Of a stretch of 36,586 nucleotides of DNA, positions 24,282 through 32,380 are shown piece after piece (position 1 is the first letter of the stretch; every line of letters begins with the position of its first letter). Source of the DNA: Singulisphaera sp. GP187 (GTDB taxonomy: Bacteria > Planctomycetota > Planctomycetia > Gemmatales > Gemmataceae); contig CAMDQN010000067.1 in assembly GCA_945905925.1 (NCBI GenBank), positions 1 to 36,586 of the forward strand, written 5' to 3'. Position numbers and translations under genes: made by a program. A model generated the notes under the pieces. That model was given only the letters and a program-made list of their open reading frames with translations, ran no database searches and had not been told where the DNA came from.

Positions 24282-24782
24282 TCAGCTTGAGCGGAAAGCG
24301 CCAGAACTGGTCGATTGTCTCGGATGAAGTAACCGCCACGCGCACACACCCAGTCCGATCCCGAACCAGTCGATGAGCACATCGCGCACGCTTCCGAAGC
24401 GATTGGAAACGAACGTCTGGCCGATCTCGGTTGCCACGCCATGGAGCGCGAGCAGGCCCACGAAGTACCACTTCCAGTAGCGGGGCACCGGGAGCGTTAT
24501 GGCCAGTATCGTGAGGAACACGTACCCGCCCACGTGCAGCGACTTCGCGGCCCAGAACCGCCAGTCGCCGGGAGAGAACACTGACAACTGGGCGGACAGC
24601 GATTCGGGTACGGGGTTGGGTTCGAGGAGTTTCCACGTCCAGAGACCGAGGAACACCGCGAACACGAGGAAGCGGAAGAGGAAGAAACCTCTCCCCCCAA
24701 CCCCCTCCCCTAAAAAGGGAGGGGGGTGCGGACTTTCTCCCTTTTTAGGGGAGGGGGTTGGGGGGAGAGGTTCTTCCGTCAC
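24282..24782 (-). CDS. VanZ-like membrane protein with repeat-encoded N-terminus
   Basis: A 166-aa membrane protein with four hydrophobic segments and the pattern KSLHVGGYVFLTIL...HGVATEIGQTFV...SVRDVLIDWFGIGLG typical of VanZ-like domains (the D-x2-x-N/D-x-x-G motif is seen as DVLIDWFGIGLG). Family function is largely unknown outside teicoplanin resistance. The GTG start at 24782 overlaps the mcsB stop (GTGA), so translation is probably coupled. Codons 5 to about 31 come from a palindromic element and read PLPPTPSPKKG...PPPFLGEGVGGRG, placed directly before the first membrane helix. A start after the repeat is possible, but no good alternative start codon precedes the first helix. Confidence 0.8.
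   Translation of the reverse strand: MTEEPLPPTPSPKKGESPHPPPFLGEGVGGRGFFLFRFLVFAVFLGLWTWKLLEPNPVPESLSAQLSVFSPGDWRFWAAKSLHVGGYVFLTILAITLPVPRYWKWYFVGLLALHGVATEIGQTFVSNRFGSVRDVLIDWFGIGLGVCAWRLLHPRQSTSSGAFRSS
24686..24772. repeat. Palindromic element at the 5' end of the VanZ-like gene
   Basis: Arms 24686-24720 and 24738-24772 pair perfectly over 35 bp with a short 17-bp loop. The core differs slightly from the smc and TrmL-gene copies (CTAAAAAGGGA in place of CTAAGAAGGGA). It lies four codons after the GTG start of the VanZ-like gene and keeps the frame open. Confidence 0.92.
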
Positions 24783-25846
24783 TTGTGCGAACCGAATTCG
24801 CGGAGTTTGGTCTTGAGGTACTTCGCGCGAGCGGAGTTTCGTTCCTCGCCATCGAGGGTGTGCCCGGCGAGCTTCTGGAGGTGCGCCGACTGCGTGTGAA
24901 TGAACAACTGGTTCACGGCTGTGACCGGGACGCCGTCGAGCAGGTGCAGGTGGATGCCCAGGCGGACTGCGGAGAGCAACTCCATCGTCTCCTCGGCGGT
25001 GATCATCGTCGCGCTCCCGAGCGTGCCGATGGCCCGCGCGACGCGATCGTGTTCCGCTTGCCGCCGCTCCTTCACGAGCGCGTTTCGCGCCTGCCGCTCG
25101 TACTGCAGAATGGTGACGATCACTTCGCGAATCTCGCCCAGGATCTTCGACTCGCTCTTGCCGAGTGTGACGTGGTTCGAGATCTGGTACAGGTCACCGA
25201 ACGCGCGCGAGCCTTCGCCGTGCAGTCCGCGGACCGCGAGGTTGATCTTCTGTAAGGCGCGGAACACCTTGTCAATTTGTTTCGTGAGGCCGAGCGCCGG
25301 GAGGTGGAGCATCACGCTGGCGCGCATCCCGGTGCCGACGTTGGTTGGACACGCGGTCAGGTAGCCGAACTGCGTGTGGAACGCGTAGCTGAGCCGGTGT
25401 TCGAGCGCGTCGTCGAGCCGGTCGATGTCCTGCCACGCCTCGTCGAGCGCGAACCCCGAGCGGAGCACTTGTAGCCGCAGGTGGTCTTCCTCATTGACCA
25501 TCACGCTAGCGGTTTCGGTCGGGTCGAACGCGACTCCGCGTGGCCCGTCGAGACCGCCAGCGAGTTCGCGGCTAATGAGCTGCCGTTCGACAAGGAATTG
25601 CCGGTCGAGGGCCGCCATCGACGGGATGTCGATGTATTCGAACTTGAGTGCCGTGTCGGACTTGGCGATCGCCTCTTTCGCGCGGGTAATCACTTCGGCC
25701 TTGTGAACCGCAGTCGCACGCGTGGCGAACGGCAAGTCGGCGAGGTTGCGTGCAAGCCGGATGCGCGTGGACACGACCACGTCCGACTCGGGGCCGGTTC
25801 CGCGGAGCCATTCGCCCAGGTTGGGGAGCAGGCTGTCGAGGTTCAT
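24779..25846 (-). CDS. mcsB: Protein-arginine kinase McsB
   Basis: A 355-aa ATP:guanido phosphotransferase of the McsB type, which phosphorylates arginines in proteins and, in Firmicutes, marks them for ClpCP. Motifs: VVSTRIRLARNL (24-35), NEEDHLR (118-124) with the catalytic acidic residues, and the reactive Cys166 in TACPTNVGTG. Length matches McsB. It is preceded on the same strand by two McsA paralogues, its expected activators. No ctsR or clpC is present in the window. The start at 25846 has GAGGA six bases upstream and removes a long upstream extension that translates only intergenic repeat and shadow sequence. Confidence 0.94.
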   Translation of the reverse strand: MNLDSLLPNLGEWLRGTGPESDVVVSTRIRLARNLADLPFATRATAVHKAEVITRAKEAIAKSDTALKFEYIDIPSMAALDRQFLVERQLISRELAGGLDGPRGVAFDPTETASVMVNEEDHLRLQVLRSGFALDEAWQDIDRLDDALEHRLSYAFHTQFGYLTACPTNVGTGMRASVMLHLPALGLTKQIDKVFRALQKINLAVRGLHGEGSRAFGDLYQISNHVTLGKSESKILGEIREVIVTILQYERQARNALVKERRQAEHDRVARAIGTLGSATMITAEETMELLSAVRLGIHLHLLDGVPVTAVNQLFIHTQSAHLQKLAGHTLDGEERNSARAKYLKTKLREFGSHK

Positions 25847-25856
25847 CCAAATTCCT

Positions 25857-25941
25857 CGTGTTTGGTGTTTTGTGTTTCGTTCTTCAGTTCCGCACAACGC
25901 ACCGGAGACTCGCAACACCAAACACCAAACACCAAACACTA
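25857..25941. repeat. Heptad-word palindrome between mcsA1 and mcsB
   Basis: Left side 25858-25877 has GTGTTTG-type units and right side 25914-25940 has AACACCA repeated three times then AACACTA. They are complementary and fill the gap between the two genes, and the right side runs into the mcsA1 stop codon. Same 7-bp word as at 21997-22128. Confidence 0.8.
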
Positions 25942-26418
25942 TTCCGAGCAGCGGATCAGGTCGCGAAGCCTCGCCGCCTCTTCGTAATCTTCTGCCGCGA
26001 CCGCCGCGTGCAGTTGCTTCTTCCAGTCGCGAATACGGACGGCCCGCGGCGCCTTGCCAACGTGCGCCAAACCCCGGTGAATGCGTTCCAGCAGCGGTTC
26101 CAGAGTGGAACGTAGCGATTCGTAGTCGTGCGGGCAGCCGAGGCGCCCGGTGGCTTTGAACTCGGCGACCGTCATGCCGCACACCTCGCACGCAGTCGCA
26201 ACCGGTTCCGCTGTGGTTGGGTGGGCGTCGCCGGCTTGCGGGAACGGGTTCGTGAGAAGATTCAGCAGCGCCTTCAGGTCGATCTGCGGTCCGGGCTGTT
26301 CAGGAATGAGGTTGCGCTCGCGGGCGCACCGCTCGCACAGGTGCAGTTCCCGCTTCTTCTTGTTCACGATGTCGGTCAGGTGAACAGTGGCCGGGTTATC
26401 GCAGATCTGACACTTCAC
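25939..26418 (-). CDS. mcsA: McsA-like zinc-finger/UVR protein, copy 1
   Basis: A 159-aa McsA-type activator. It has N-terminal CxxC pairs (CQIC, CERC) and a second pair with CEVCGMT and later LGC, so two zinc sites are likely, as in McsA. The C-terminal UVR motif is WKKQLHAAVAAEDYEEAARL, used for contact with McsB or Clp ATPases. The start is a GTG (26416-26418), preceded by GGGGG. It lies directly before mcsB with only a heptad-word palindrome between, so it probably activates that kinase. Its similarity to the next gene (same CxxC layout, GxxGC, GKAPR and UVR motifs) shows a tandem duplication. Confidence 0.9.
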   Translation of the reverse strand: MKCQICDNPATVHLTDIVNKKKRELHLCERCARERNLIPEQPGPQIDLKALLNLLTNPFPQAGDAHPTTAEPVATACEVCGMTVAEFKATGRLGCPHDYESLRSTLEPLLERIHRGLAHVGKAPRAVRIRDWKKQLHAAVAAEDYEEAARLRDLIRCSE

Positions 26419-26431
26419 CCCAAACCCCCTT

Positions 26432-26526
26432 GGGGAAATTCAAACTTTCAAATTCGAAAAAAGCAGAAGACGGTCGGGCCGAGGCTGCTTTCTTTCGAAT
26501 TTCGTGCTTCGAATTTCGAATTTCCG
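26432..26526. repeat. Heptad-word stem-loop between the two mcsA genes
   Basis: Left arm (26432-26466) has GAAATTC and CAAATTC units ending AAGCAG; right arm (26485-26525) has CTGCTT then TCGAATT units with a 7-bp period. The two pair imperfectly over about 33 bases. AT-rich compared with its surroundings. Confidence 0.75.
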
Positions 26527-26535
26527 CGGATGCTC

Positions 26536-27009
26536 TCAGCCTTGTTCCAGCTCACGGATGCGGTCGCGGACGCGAGCCGCTTCTTCGTAGTTCTCTTCGG
26601 TCACGAACTGCTGGAGGCGGCGCCGCAGCGCGGCCAGTTCCACCTGCTCGCCCTGCGTGTGGGGCAGCCGGCGCGGGGCCTTGCCAACGTGACGCACGTC
26701 GCCGTGGATGCTCTCCAACAGCGGGAGCAGTTCCCCCTTGAACGCATCGTAGTCAAGTGCGCAACCGAACCGCCCGTGATTGCGGAACTCCAGGTACGAG
26801 AGACCGCACGACTCGCACGTCGGGCCGGCGAAGACCTCCTCGGCCGCTTCGGGCGCATCGTTGGGCTTGTCGGGCGTGGCCTTCTTGTCCGGCTCGACGA
26901 GGTACTTCTTGGCGCAGTCCTCGCACAGGTGGACCTCCTCGAACCGGTCCTCCGGGAGCACTTCGGTAATATGGTACGTGGCTTGCTTCGGACACCACAG
27001 GCACTTCAT
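26536..27009 (-). CDS. McsA-like zinc-finger/UVR protein, copy 2
   Basis: A 157-aa paralogue of the preceding McsA-like protein. Zinc-binding pairs are CLWC, CEDC and CESC with a later FGC; GKAPRRLP is followed by a C-terminal UVR motif (TEENYEEAARVRDRIREL). It is probably the first gene of the mcsA2-mcsA1-mcsB-vanZ-like run. The ATG at 27009 has GGAGG upstream; a longer upstream frame is intergenic shadow. Two McsA proteins might form different kinase complexes or recognise different targets; that is inference. I leave the symbol blank because copy 1 adjoins mcsB. Confidence 0.88.
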   Translation of the reverse strand: MKCLWCPKQATYHITEVLPEDRFEEVHLCEDCAKKYLVEPDKKATPDKPNDAPEAAEEVFAGPTCESCGLSYLEFRNHGRFGCALDYDAFKGELLPLLESIHGDVRHVGKAPRRLPHTQGEQVELAALRRRLQQFVTEENYEEAARVRDRIRELEQG

Positions 27010-27086
27010 CGACCACCCCTCCGCCCTTGTGATGTGCATTCTAACACTGCATGTCCCTATTGTCAGTGTCATTGGTGGTTGTCCTT

Positions 27087-27144
27087 CGTTTAGCGTAGGA
27101 CCCCGAGGGTCCGTTTGTCGCCCCTTCGGGACGATCGCTAAACG
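27087..27144. repeat. CGTTTAGCG-bounded palindromic element
   Basis: Perfect 9-bp ends (27087-27095 with 27136-27144) enclose two small hairpins, GGACCC/GGGTCC (27098-27112) and a CCC-TTC-GGG loop. It lies in the 274-bp gap between mcsA2 and the large membrane protein gene, which otherwise shows no gene. Its left half resembles 9891-9915. Confidence 0.55.
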
Positions 27145-27283
27145 AGGCGCACAAGTGCCACGTGGCTGGAACGAAGCGCAAAGCACCAACGCCAATGACC
27201 AAGAGCAAACCCATCTTGTCCCCTTCTCCTCACTCCTGTTAACCTTCGCTTCTTGTGATGGATAGTGGCGAAGGTGCGCAACC

Positions 27284-29185
27284 ATGACCGACACACCAAC
27301 CGGCGGATTTCGCGAGCGGCCCGCGTGGCTGGTGGCCGCGGCTGTTGTGGTGATCGCGCAGGCCGGACTCGCGCTGACGCTGTTCGGCCCGGCGCGCCAG
27401 TGGTCGGCCGTCACCGACGACCGGCCGATTCTGTCCGGCCGGCACCCGCTGCACCTGTACCACGGGACGCTCGGCGCCGCTGCGTTCCGCGACCACCGCA
27501 CCGCGACCTGCTACGACCCGGCGTTCCAGGCCGGCTACCCCAAGACGCCAGTGTTCGACGGTGGAAGCCGTCCGGCGGAACTGTTCGTGCTCATCGGGGG
27601 AGCGCGCGGCTACCGCCCTGCGGCGTACAAGGTCGGCGTGTTCGTGTTCCTCCTGTTGGTGCCGGTCGGGTTTATCGCGGCGGCGCGCGGCACGGGGTTG
27701 CCCGCGGGCGCGGCGGTTCTCACGGGCTGTTTCGGCGTGCTGATTGGGTGGTGCCCGGCTGTGCGGTTCATGCTGGAAGACGGACAACTCGACTTCTTGG
27801 CCGCTGGGATGGCGGCAGCGGTGTTCGTACCGTGGCTCGGCCGCTACGCGAAGCACCCCGGACCCGAATCGTGCTTAGTACTCGCGGGGCTGGCGCTGGT
27901 GGGCTGGTACGCACACCCGCTGGTGTGGGCGGGGTTACTCCCGGTTGTACTCATCTTCTACCTCGTGTTCGCACCGCAGCACGGACCGGGCTGGCACCTC
28001 GGCCTGGCTGGCATCACGTCGGCCGGGGTCGTGCCGAACGCCTGGTGGCTGATCGACTGGGGCAAGTATTGGTGGCTGCGGCAACCGTCGGCGGCCGATC
28101 ACATCCCGCTGCCAGAATGGCACGCGGTGTTGGGCGAATGGACCGACTACGCGAACCTGTGCTCGGGACTTCCTGGCGGTCCGGTGGTGCCGCTCGTTGC
28201 GGTCGGTGGGTTGGTGCTCCTGTGGGCAACTGGGCACCGCGCGGCGGCGTGGCTCGCGCTGTTCGCGGCGGTACTCGTTGTGTGTGTGGCGCGGCTTGCG
28301 GCAGCGTGGCCGCGCGTCCCAACCGATGTGCCCGGGCGTGTGGCCTCGCTCGCGCTCGCGCTGCTGGCCCCGGCCGCGGCGTTCGGCGTGTGGGAAACCC
28401 TGCGCCGCGCGCGTGCGGCGAACGGCGGCGCAATCGTCGCAGCGGTGGGATTACTCCTCGTCGGCTGGGTGGACGGCCCCGGCGCACCGCTCGCTCACGC
28501 GACCGGCGTTCACACCACGCCGTTCGTTCTCGGCTTTACCCAGGAACAGAAAGAACTGCTTGCCGCGATCAACGAACACACCACGCCGAACGCTCGCATC
28601 TTGTGGGACGACGCGGAACCGCGAACGGGGCGGAACTGGTCCGCGCTGCTCCCGGTGTACACGGGCCGCGCGTACCTCGGCGGTCTCGATACCGAGTCGG
28701 AAATCGATCACGGGCACTGCGCGCTTTGCGACCAGCGGTTGAACGGCCGCCCGCTCGCGGAGTGGACTGACGCGGAACTGACCGCGTTCTGCCGGTGGTA
28801 CAACGTCGGCTGGGTGGTGTGTCGCGGCGGGCGCACGGCCGAGCGGTGGGGAAAGTACCCCGCGGCGAAGCCCATCGTGCGCCTCACCGAGCGCGGGCAA
28901 CCGGTGATCCTCTTCGCGATCGACCGGGAGCACGCGTTCGTTCTTGGTGGTCACGCGGTCTGGGAATCAGCCGACACGAAGCGGATCGTGTTGACCGACG
29001 TGCGTCCCAACGCGGAGGGGTACATCGACCTCAGCCTTCACGCCTTCGAGGGCCTGCGCGTGTACCCCAGTTACGTGACCATCGCCCCGCTCCTCGACCC
29101 CACCGGTCGCGACCCGATTCACCACATCCGCCTGAGAACGCCGGGGCCGGTGCCCCGTGTCACGCTCGTGTGGGAGCACCCGTAG
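27284..29185 (+). CDS. Large multi-pass membrane protein, unknown function
   Basis: A 633-aa protein with about ten hydrophobic segments between residues 15 and 390 and a soluble C-terminal domain of about 230 residues. I do not recognise a named family. The layout (loop after the first helix with charged residues, many helices, C-terminal domain beginning TQEQKELLAAINEHTTPNARILWDD) is like GT-C-type glycosyltransferases or the DUF-type membrane proteins annotated beside them in planctomycetes. A catalytic acidic pair in the first loop (TDD at about 44-46) would fit but is not proof. The ATG follows GAAGGTG by eight bases. It stands alone, between two minus-strand groups. Confidence 0.8.
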   Translation: MTDTPTGGFRERPAWLVAAAVVVIAQAGLALTLFGPARQWSAVTDDRPILSGRHPLHLYHGTLGAAAFRDHRTATCYDPAFQAGYPKTPVFDGGSRPAELFVLIGGARGYRPAAYKVGVFVFLLLVPVGFIAAARGTGLPAGAAVLTGCFGVLIGWCPAVRFMLEDGQLDFLAAGMAAAVFVPWLGRYAKHPGPESCLVLAGLALVGWYAHPLVWAGLLPVVLIFYLVFAPQHGPGWHLGLAGITSAGVVPNAWWLIDWGKYWWLRQPSAADHIPLPEWHAVLGEWTDYANLCSGLPGGPVVPLVAVGGLVLLWATGHRAAAWLALFAAVLVVCVARLAAAWPRVPTDVPGRVASLALALLAPAAAFGVWETLRRARAANGGAIVAAVGLLLVGWVDGPGAPLAHATGVHTTPFVLGFTQEQKELLAAINEHTTPNARILWDDAEPRTGRNWSALLPVYTGRAYLGGLDTESEIDHGHCALCDQRLNGRPLAEWTDAELTAFCRWYNVGWVVCRGGRTAERWGKYPAAKPIVRLTERGQPVILFAIDREHAFVLGGHAVWESADTKRIVLTDVRPNAEGYIDLSLHAFEGLRVYPSYVTIAPLLDPTGRDPIHHIRLRTPGPVPRVTLVWEHP

Positions 29186-29209
29186 CACCAACGCGGCGCA
29201 AAAGAAAAA

Positions 29210-29239
29210 GCGGCGCGAACCCAACAAGGTTCGCGCCGC
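29210..29239 (-). terminator. Strong terminator of the VOC gene
   Basis: A perfect 12-bp stem GCGGCGCGAACC/GGTTCGCGCCGC (29210-29221, 29228-29239) with a 6-base loop. Read on the minus strand it is followed by CTTTTTCTTTT, a classical intrinsic terminator for the gene at 29260-29727. It may also stop the plus-strand membrane-protein transcript. Confidence 0.85.
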
Positions 29240-29259
29240 CCGAAGTTGTTCACGGGTGT

Positions 29260-29727
29260 TCACGCAACCTGCTTCATGAACTCCGCGCACCGGCGATGCA
29301 TCTCTTCGTCGGACACGTCTTCGATGTGCGTGGCGAGTGTCCACACGTGGCCGAACGGATCGATCACGGTGCCCGACCGGTCGCCGTAGAACTGACCCTG
29401 CACCGGCTTGAACACCGTTGCGCCGGCCGCGACCGCCTTCGCAACAGACGCGTCCACGTCGGGCAGGTAGACGCATAGCCCGCCGCTCGCGCCGCCGAGC
29501 GATTCCGGTCCGCGGTTGCCCCACTCCGGCATCTCGTCGCCGAGCATGATGCGCGAGCCGCTGATCTCGATTTCGGCGTGCGCGACGCTGCCGTCCGGTC
29601 CCGCGAACCGCATGAGTTCGGTCGCCCCGAACGCCTGCTTGTAGAACTCGATGGCTTTCGCCGCGTTGCGAACCGTGATGTATGGAACGATGGTGTGGTA
29701 ACCAGCCGGGACATAACTCACGGGCAT
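29260..29727 (-). CDS. VOC-superfamily (PhnB/glyoxalase-like) protein
   Basis: A 155-aa vicinal-oxygen-chelate protein with two beta-alpha-beta-beta-beta units. Motifs include HTIVPYITVRNAAKAIEFYKQAFGA at the N-terminus and GTVIDPFGHVWTLATH at the C-terminus, as in PhnB-like proteins. Such proteins include dioxygenases, glyoxalases and resistance proteins, so the reaction is unknown. A perfect GGAGG lies seven bases before the ATG, and a strong intrinsic terminator sits just after the stop, so it is a single-gene transcript. It may be cytoplasmic, as no signal peptide is present. Confidence 0.9.
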   Translation of the reverse strand: MPVSYVPAGYHTIVPYITVRNAAKAIEFYKQAFGATELMRFAGPDGSVAHAEIEISGSRIMLGDEMPEWGNRGPESLGGASGGLCVYLPDVDASVAKAVAAGATVFKPVQGQFYGDRSGTVIDPFGHVWTLATHIEDVSDEEMHRRCAEFMKQVA

Positions 29728-29828
29728 TACGAACCTCCTTCGGGTAATTAAACCACACCGAAGGTAACTGCCTCGCGAAGTGTACGCAATGCCAGATTGT
29801 TATCCTCACGAGCGGCGCGTCGCTCGCT

Positions 29829-32222
29829 TTACACCGCCGCCTTCTTGCGTGCATCCCACTCGTCGGGCGAAATCATCACCTGACGCGCGTTACTGCCGTT
29901 GAAACCGCCGACGATACCGTCTTCCGCCATGTAGTCGATCAATCGCGATGCCTTCCCGTAGCCGATACCGAGCGCGCGTTGCAACAACGACGTGCTGCCA
30001 CGCTGTTCGCGGATGACAATTTCCACCGCCTGCTCGTAGATCGGGTCGCGCTCGCGGAGCTTCTCGCCCATGGCGCTGTCGTCGTTCGTGGCGGCTTCCA
30101 TTTGCTCGCGCGTTTTCAGGTTTTGAAGCTCGCTGTCATAGGTCGGCGTGTCGGTTGCAATCGCGGCGACGACGCGCTCGATCTCCTCGTTCTCCACATA
30201 CGCGCCCTGCGCTCGTGTGAGCTGACCGGTTTGGAGGAACAGCATGTCGCCCATGCCGAGCAGCCGCTCGCCGCCTTTCTCGTCGAGAACCACGGCGCTG
30301 TCGGAACGGTTCGTGACGCGGAAGCAGATGCGCGCCGGCATGTTCGATTTGATGAGGCCGGTCACCACGTCCACGGTCGGCCGCTGCGTCGCGAGAATCA
30401 GGTGAATGCCACACGCGCGCGACTTCTGCGCGAGCATGATGATGTTCCCTTCGATCTCCTTCTTCATCTTCATCATGAGGTCGCCGACCTCGTCGATCAC
30501 GATGACGATGTACGGCATCTTGCGGGGAATCGCGCGCAGTTCGTCTTCGCTGTCGGGGTTGACGCGGCGTGCGATCTCTTCAAAGGGAAGTTCGTTGTAC
30601 GCGGCGATGTTCCGCACGCGGGCGCGGTGCAGCCACTCGTACCGCTCTTCCATCTTGTCCACGGCCCAAGCCAGAATCGCGTCCGCCTTCTTATCTTCTT
30701 TTACTACGGGCGTCATTAAGTGCGGAATTTGCGCGTAGTCGCTCAGTTCGACCTTCTTCGGGTCGATGAGGATCATGCGGCACTCGTCGGGCCGGCGCGT
30801 TAATAGCAAACTCACGATGATGGTGTTCAGGCACACCGACTTCCCGGTGCCGGTGCTGCCCGCGATGAGCAAGTGCGGCATCGTCGCGAGGTCGTAGGCG
30901 AGTGGACGGCCTTCCACATCCTTGCCGACAAACAGCGGCAACTTGAACTTCGACACCTTCGGCGTGCCCGCGAGCGCGGAGACGAGTTCCTTCAGTTGAA
31001 CGGTCTGGCGGATCTCGTTCGGCACTTCAATGCCGACCGTGTTCCGGCCCGGCAAAGGTGCGACGATTCGGACGGTGGGCACCTTCAGGTTGAGCGCGAG
31101 GTCGTCCGCGAGGTTCGTGACCTTGTTCAGCCGCAACCCGGTTTCGAGCGCGATCTCGTATTGCGTGATGACCGGTCCGGTGTGAATGCCGACCACCTTC
31201 ACGCTCACGCCATAGTCCAGAAACGCTTTCTCCAGAAGCACCGCGACCTCGCGCAACTTCTGTTCATGATCTTCAACCGGGAACGGTTCAGGGTCGTTGA
31301 GCAGCGACAGCGGCGGCAGTTCATAATCGACGTTCGAGAGCTGTTCGTCCGGTGGCGGGGCCGCGTGCAGAAGGAGCGAGGGCTTCGGTCCGGCGTGAAC
31401 GTGAATCGGGATGTCTTCGTGTTTCGCATCGTCCTCCGGTTCGCTCGCGGGCGGCGGAACCGGCGAGCGCACCAGTGGCGGCGGCGCTGTGGAAACGGAA
31501 ACGGGGTTGATCTTCAGTATCGGTGCGGAATGTACAGGAGGCGAAGTCGCCTTGCGCACAGGCACGACCGCGAGTGCGCGATTCGCCGCGCCCATTGTGC
31601 CGCGCCCGATGGCTTTCATCGCGGTTCCGACGCGAGTGAATACCACTTCCATCGCGTCCGCGACGCGGTCATTGACCCACACCGCGCCCTTCCAAACCGC
31701 GCGAAACACAACCCACGCGACGTGCCCGAGAAGCGCCGCGAGCCAGTCGGCCACGAGCATCACCCCGACGACGACCGAAAGCGCGAGCACGATTAGCGCC
31801 ACAGTCGGCTCGGTCGCGTCTTCGAGGCCGAACCGCAGGTAGGCGCCGACCGACCCGCCGCGACCCGCGACCGACGGTGCCGGCAAACCGATTCCGAACC
31901 AGTCCACGCCCACCGCGGCGGATGTGGTCACGACGCACCAGCCGACGACTCGCACCACGAACCGACCCGGCGTGCGCCGGGCGACGAGCAGCGCCACGAC
32001 CGCGAACCAGCCCGCGAGCAGCACGAACGACGCCCAGCCGAGCGGTTCGAGGAGCCAGCCCGCTGCTTCCTCGCCCCACGCTCCGAACAGGTTTGATCCG
32101 CCAGTCAAAGCGTGCGCCGACCCGACCGCGACCGCGAGCAGCAGGCCCACGACCAGGAGCGTGATGGCGAGCGCATCGACCCGCCACGGCGACTGAAGCG
32201 AAGGTGCGTTCTTTTCCGTCAT
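29829..32222 (-). CDS. ftsK: DNA translocase FtsK/SpoIIIE
   Basis: About 797 aa. The N-terminal 200 residues contain four membrane helices, followed by a Pro-rich linker. The motor domain has Walker A GSTGTGKS near 452, Walker B VIVIDEVGDL near 573, and the RecA-like core with PTVRIVAPLPGRNTVGIEVPN. The C-terminal winged-helix gamma domain (ALGIGYGKASRLIDYMAEDGIVG) would bind KOPS-type sites. It moves chromosome ends through the division septum and activates XerCD. The ATG at 32222 is preferred; a longer frame opens only with TTG. Divergent from the TrmL gene, it shares a 158-bp upstream gap with no other feature that I can support. Confidence 0.95.
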   Translation of the reverse strand: MTEKNAPSLQSPWRVDALAITLLVVGLLLAVAVGSAHALTGGSNLFGAWGEEAAGWLLEPLGWASFVLLAGWFAVVALLVARRTPGRFVVRVVGWCVVTTSAAVGVDWFGIGLPAPSVAGRGGSVGAYLRFGLEDATEPTVALIVLALSVVVGVMLVADWLAALLGHVAWVVFRAVWKGAVWVNDRVADAMEVVFTRVGTAMKAIGRGTMGAANRALAVVPVRKATSPPVHSAPILKINPVSVSTAPPPLVRSPVPPPASEPEDDAKHEDIPIHVHAGPKPSLLLHAAPPPDEQLSNVDYELPPLSLLNDPEPFPVEDHEQKLREVAVLLEKAFLDYGVSVKVVGIHTGPVITQYEIALETGLRLNKVTNLADDLALNLKVPTVRIVAPLPGRNTVGIEVPNEIRQTVQLKELVSALAGTPKVSKFKLPLFVGKDVEGRPLAYDLATMPHLLIAGSTGTGKSVCLNTIIVSLLLTRRPDECRMILIDPKKVELSDYAQIPHLMTPVVKEDKKADAILAWAVDKMEERYEWLHRARVRNIAAYNELPFEEIARRVNPDSEDELRAIPRKMPYIVIVIDEVGDLMMKMKKEIEGNIIMLAQKSRACGIHLILATQRPTVDVVTGLIKSNMPARICFRVTNRSDSAVVLDEKGGERLLGMGDMLFLQTGQLTRAQGAYVENEEIERVVAAIATDTPTYDSELQNLKTREQMEAATNDDSAMGEKLRERDPIYEQAVEIVIREQRGSTSLLQRALGIGYGKASRLIDYMAEDGIVGGFNGSNARQVMISPDEWDARKKAAV

Positions 32223-32380
32223 TTGGCCGACCCCGAAACCGCGCGCCGGGCACAACCCACATTATCATTCGTAAGACGCGCTCTCTGAACTCGAGAACAC
32301 GCCTCGCGCGATCGGTTTTCGTGTTCTCCACTCGGAAGTGCCGGTACAACACGAACGGCCGGAACAATCGGAGAAGTCGC

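Noticed and set aside
24282-24782. Teicoplanin resistance from the VanZ-like gene
   Set aside because: VanZ-like domains are widespread and there is no van cluster here, so resistance is not supported.
27265-28770. 501-codon alternative frame within the large membrane protein gene
   Set aside because: Arg/Gly-rich shadow; the other frame has coherent membrane helices and a good ribosome-binding site.
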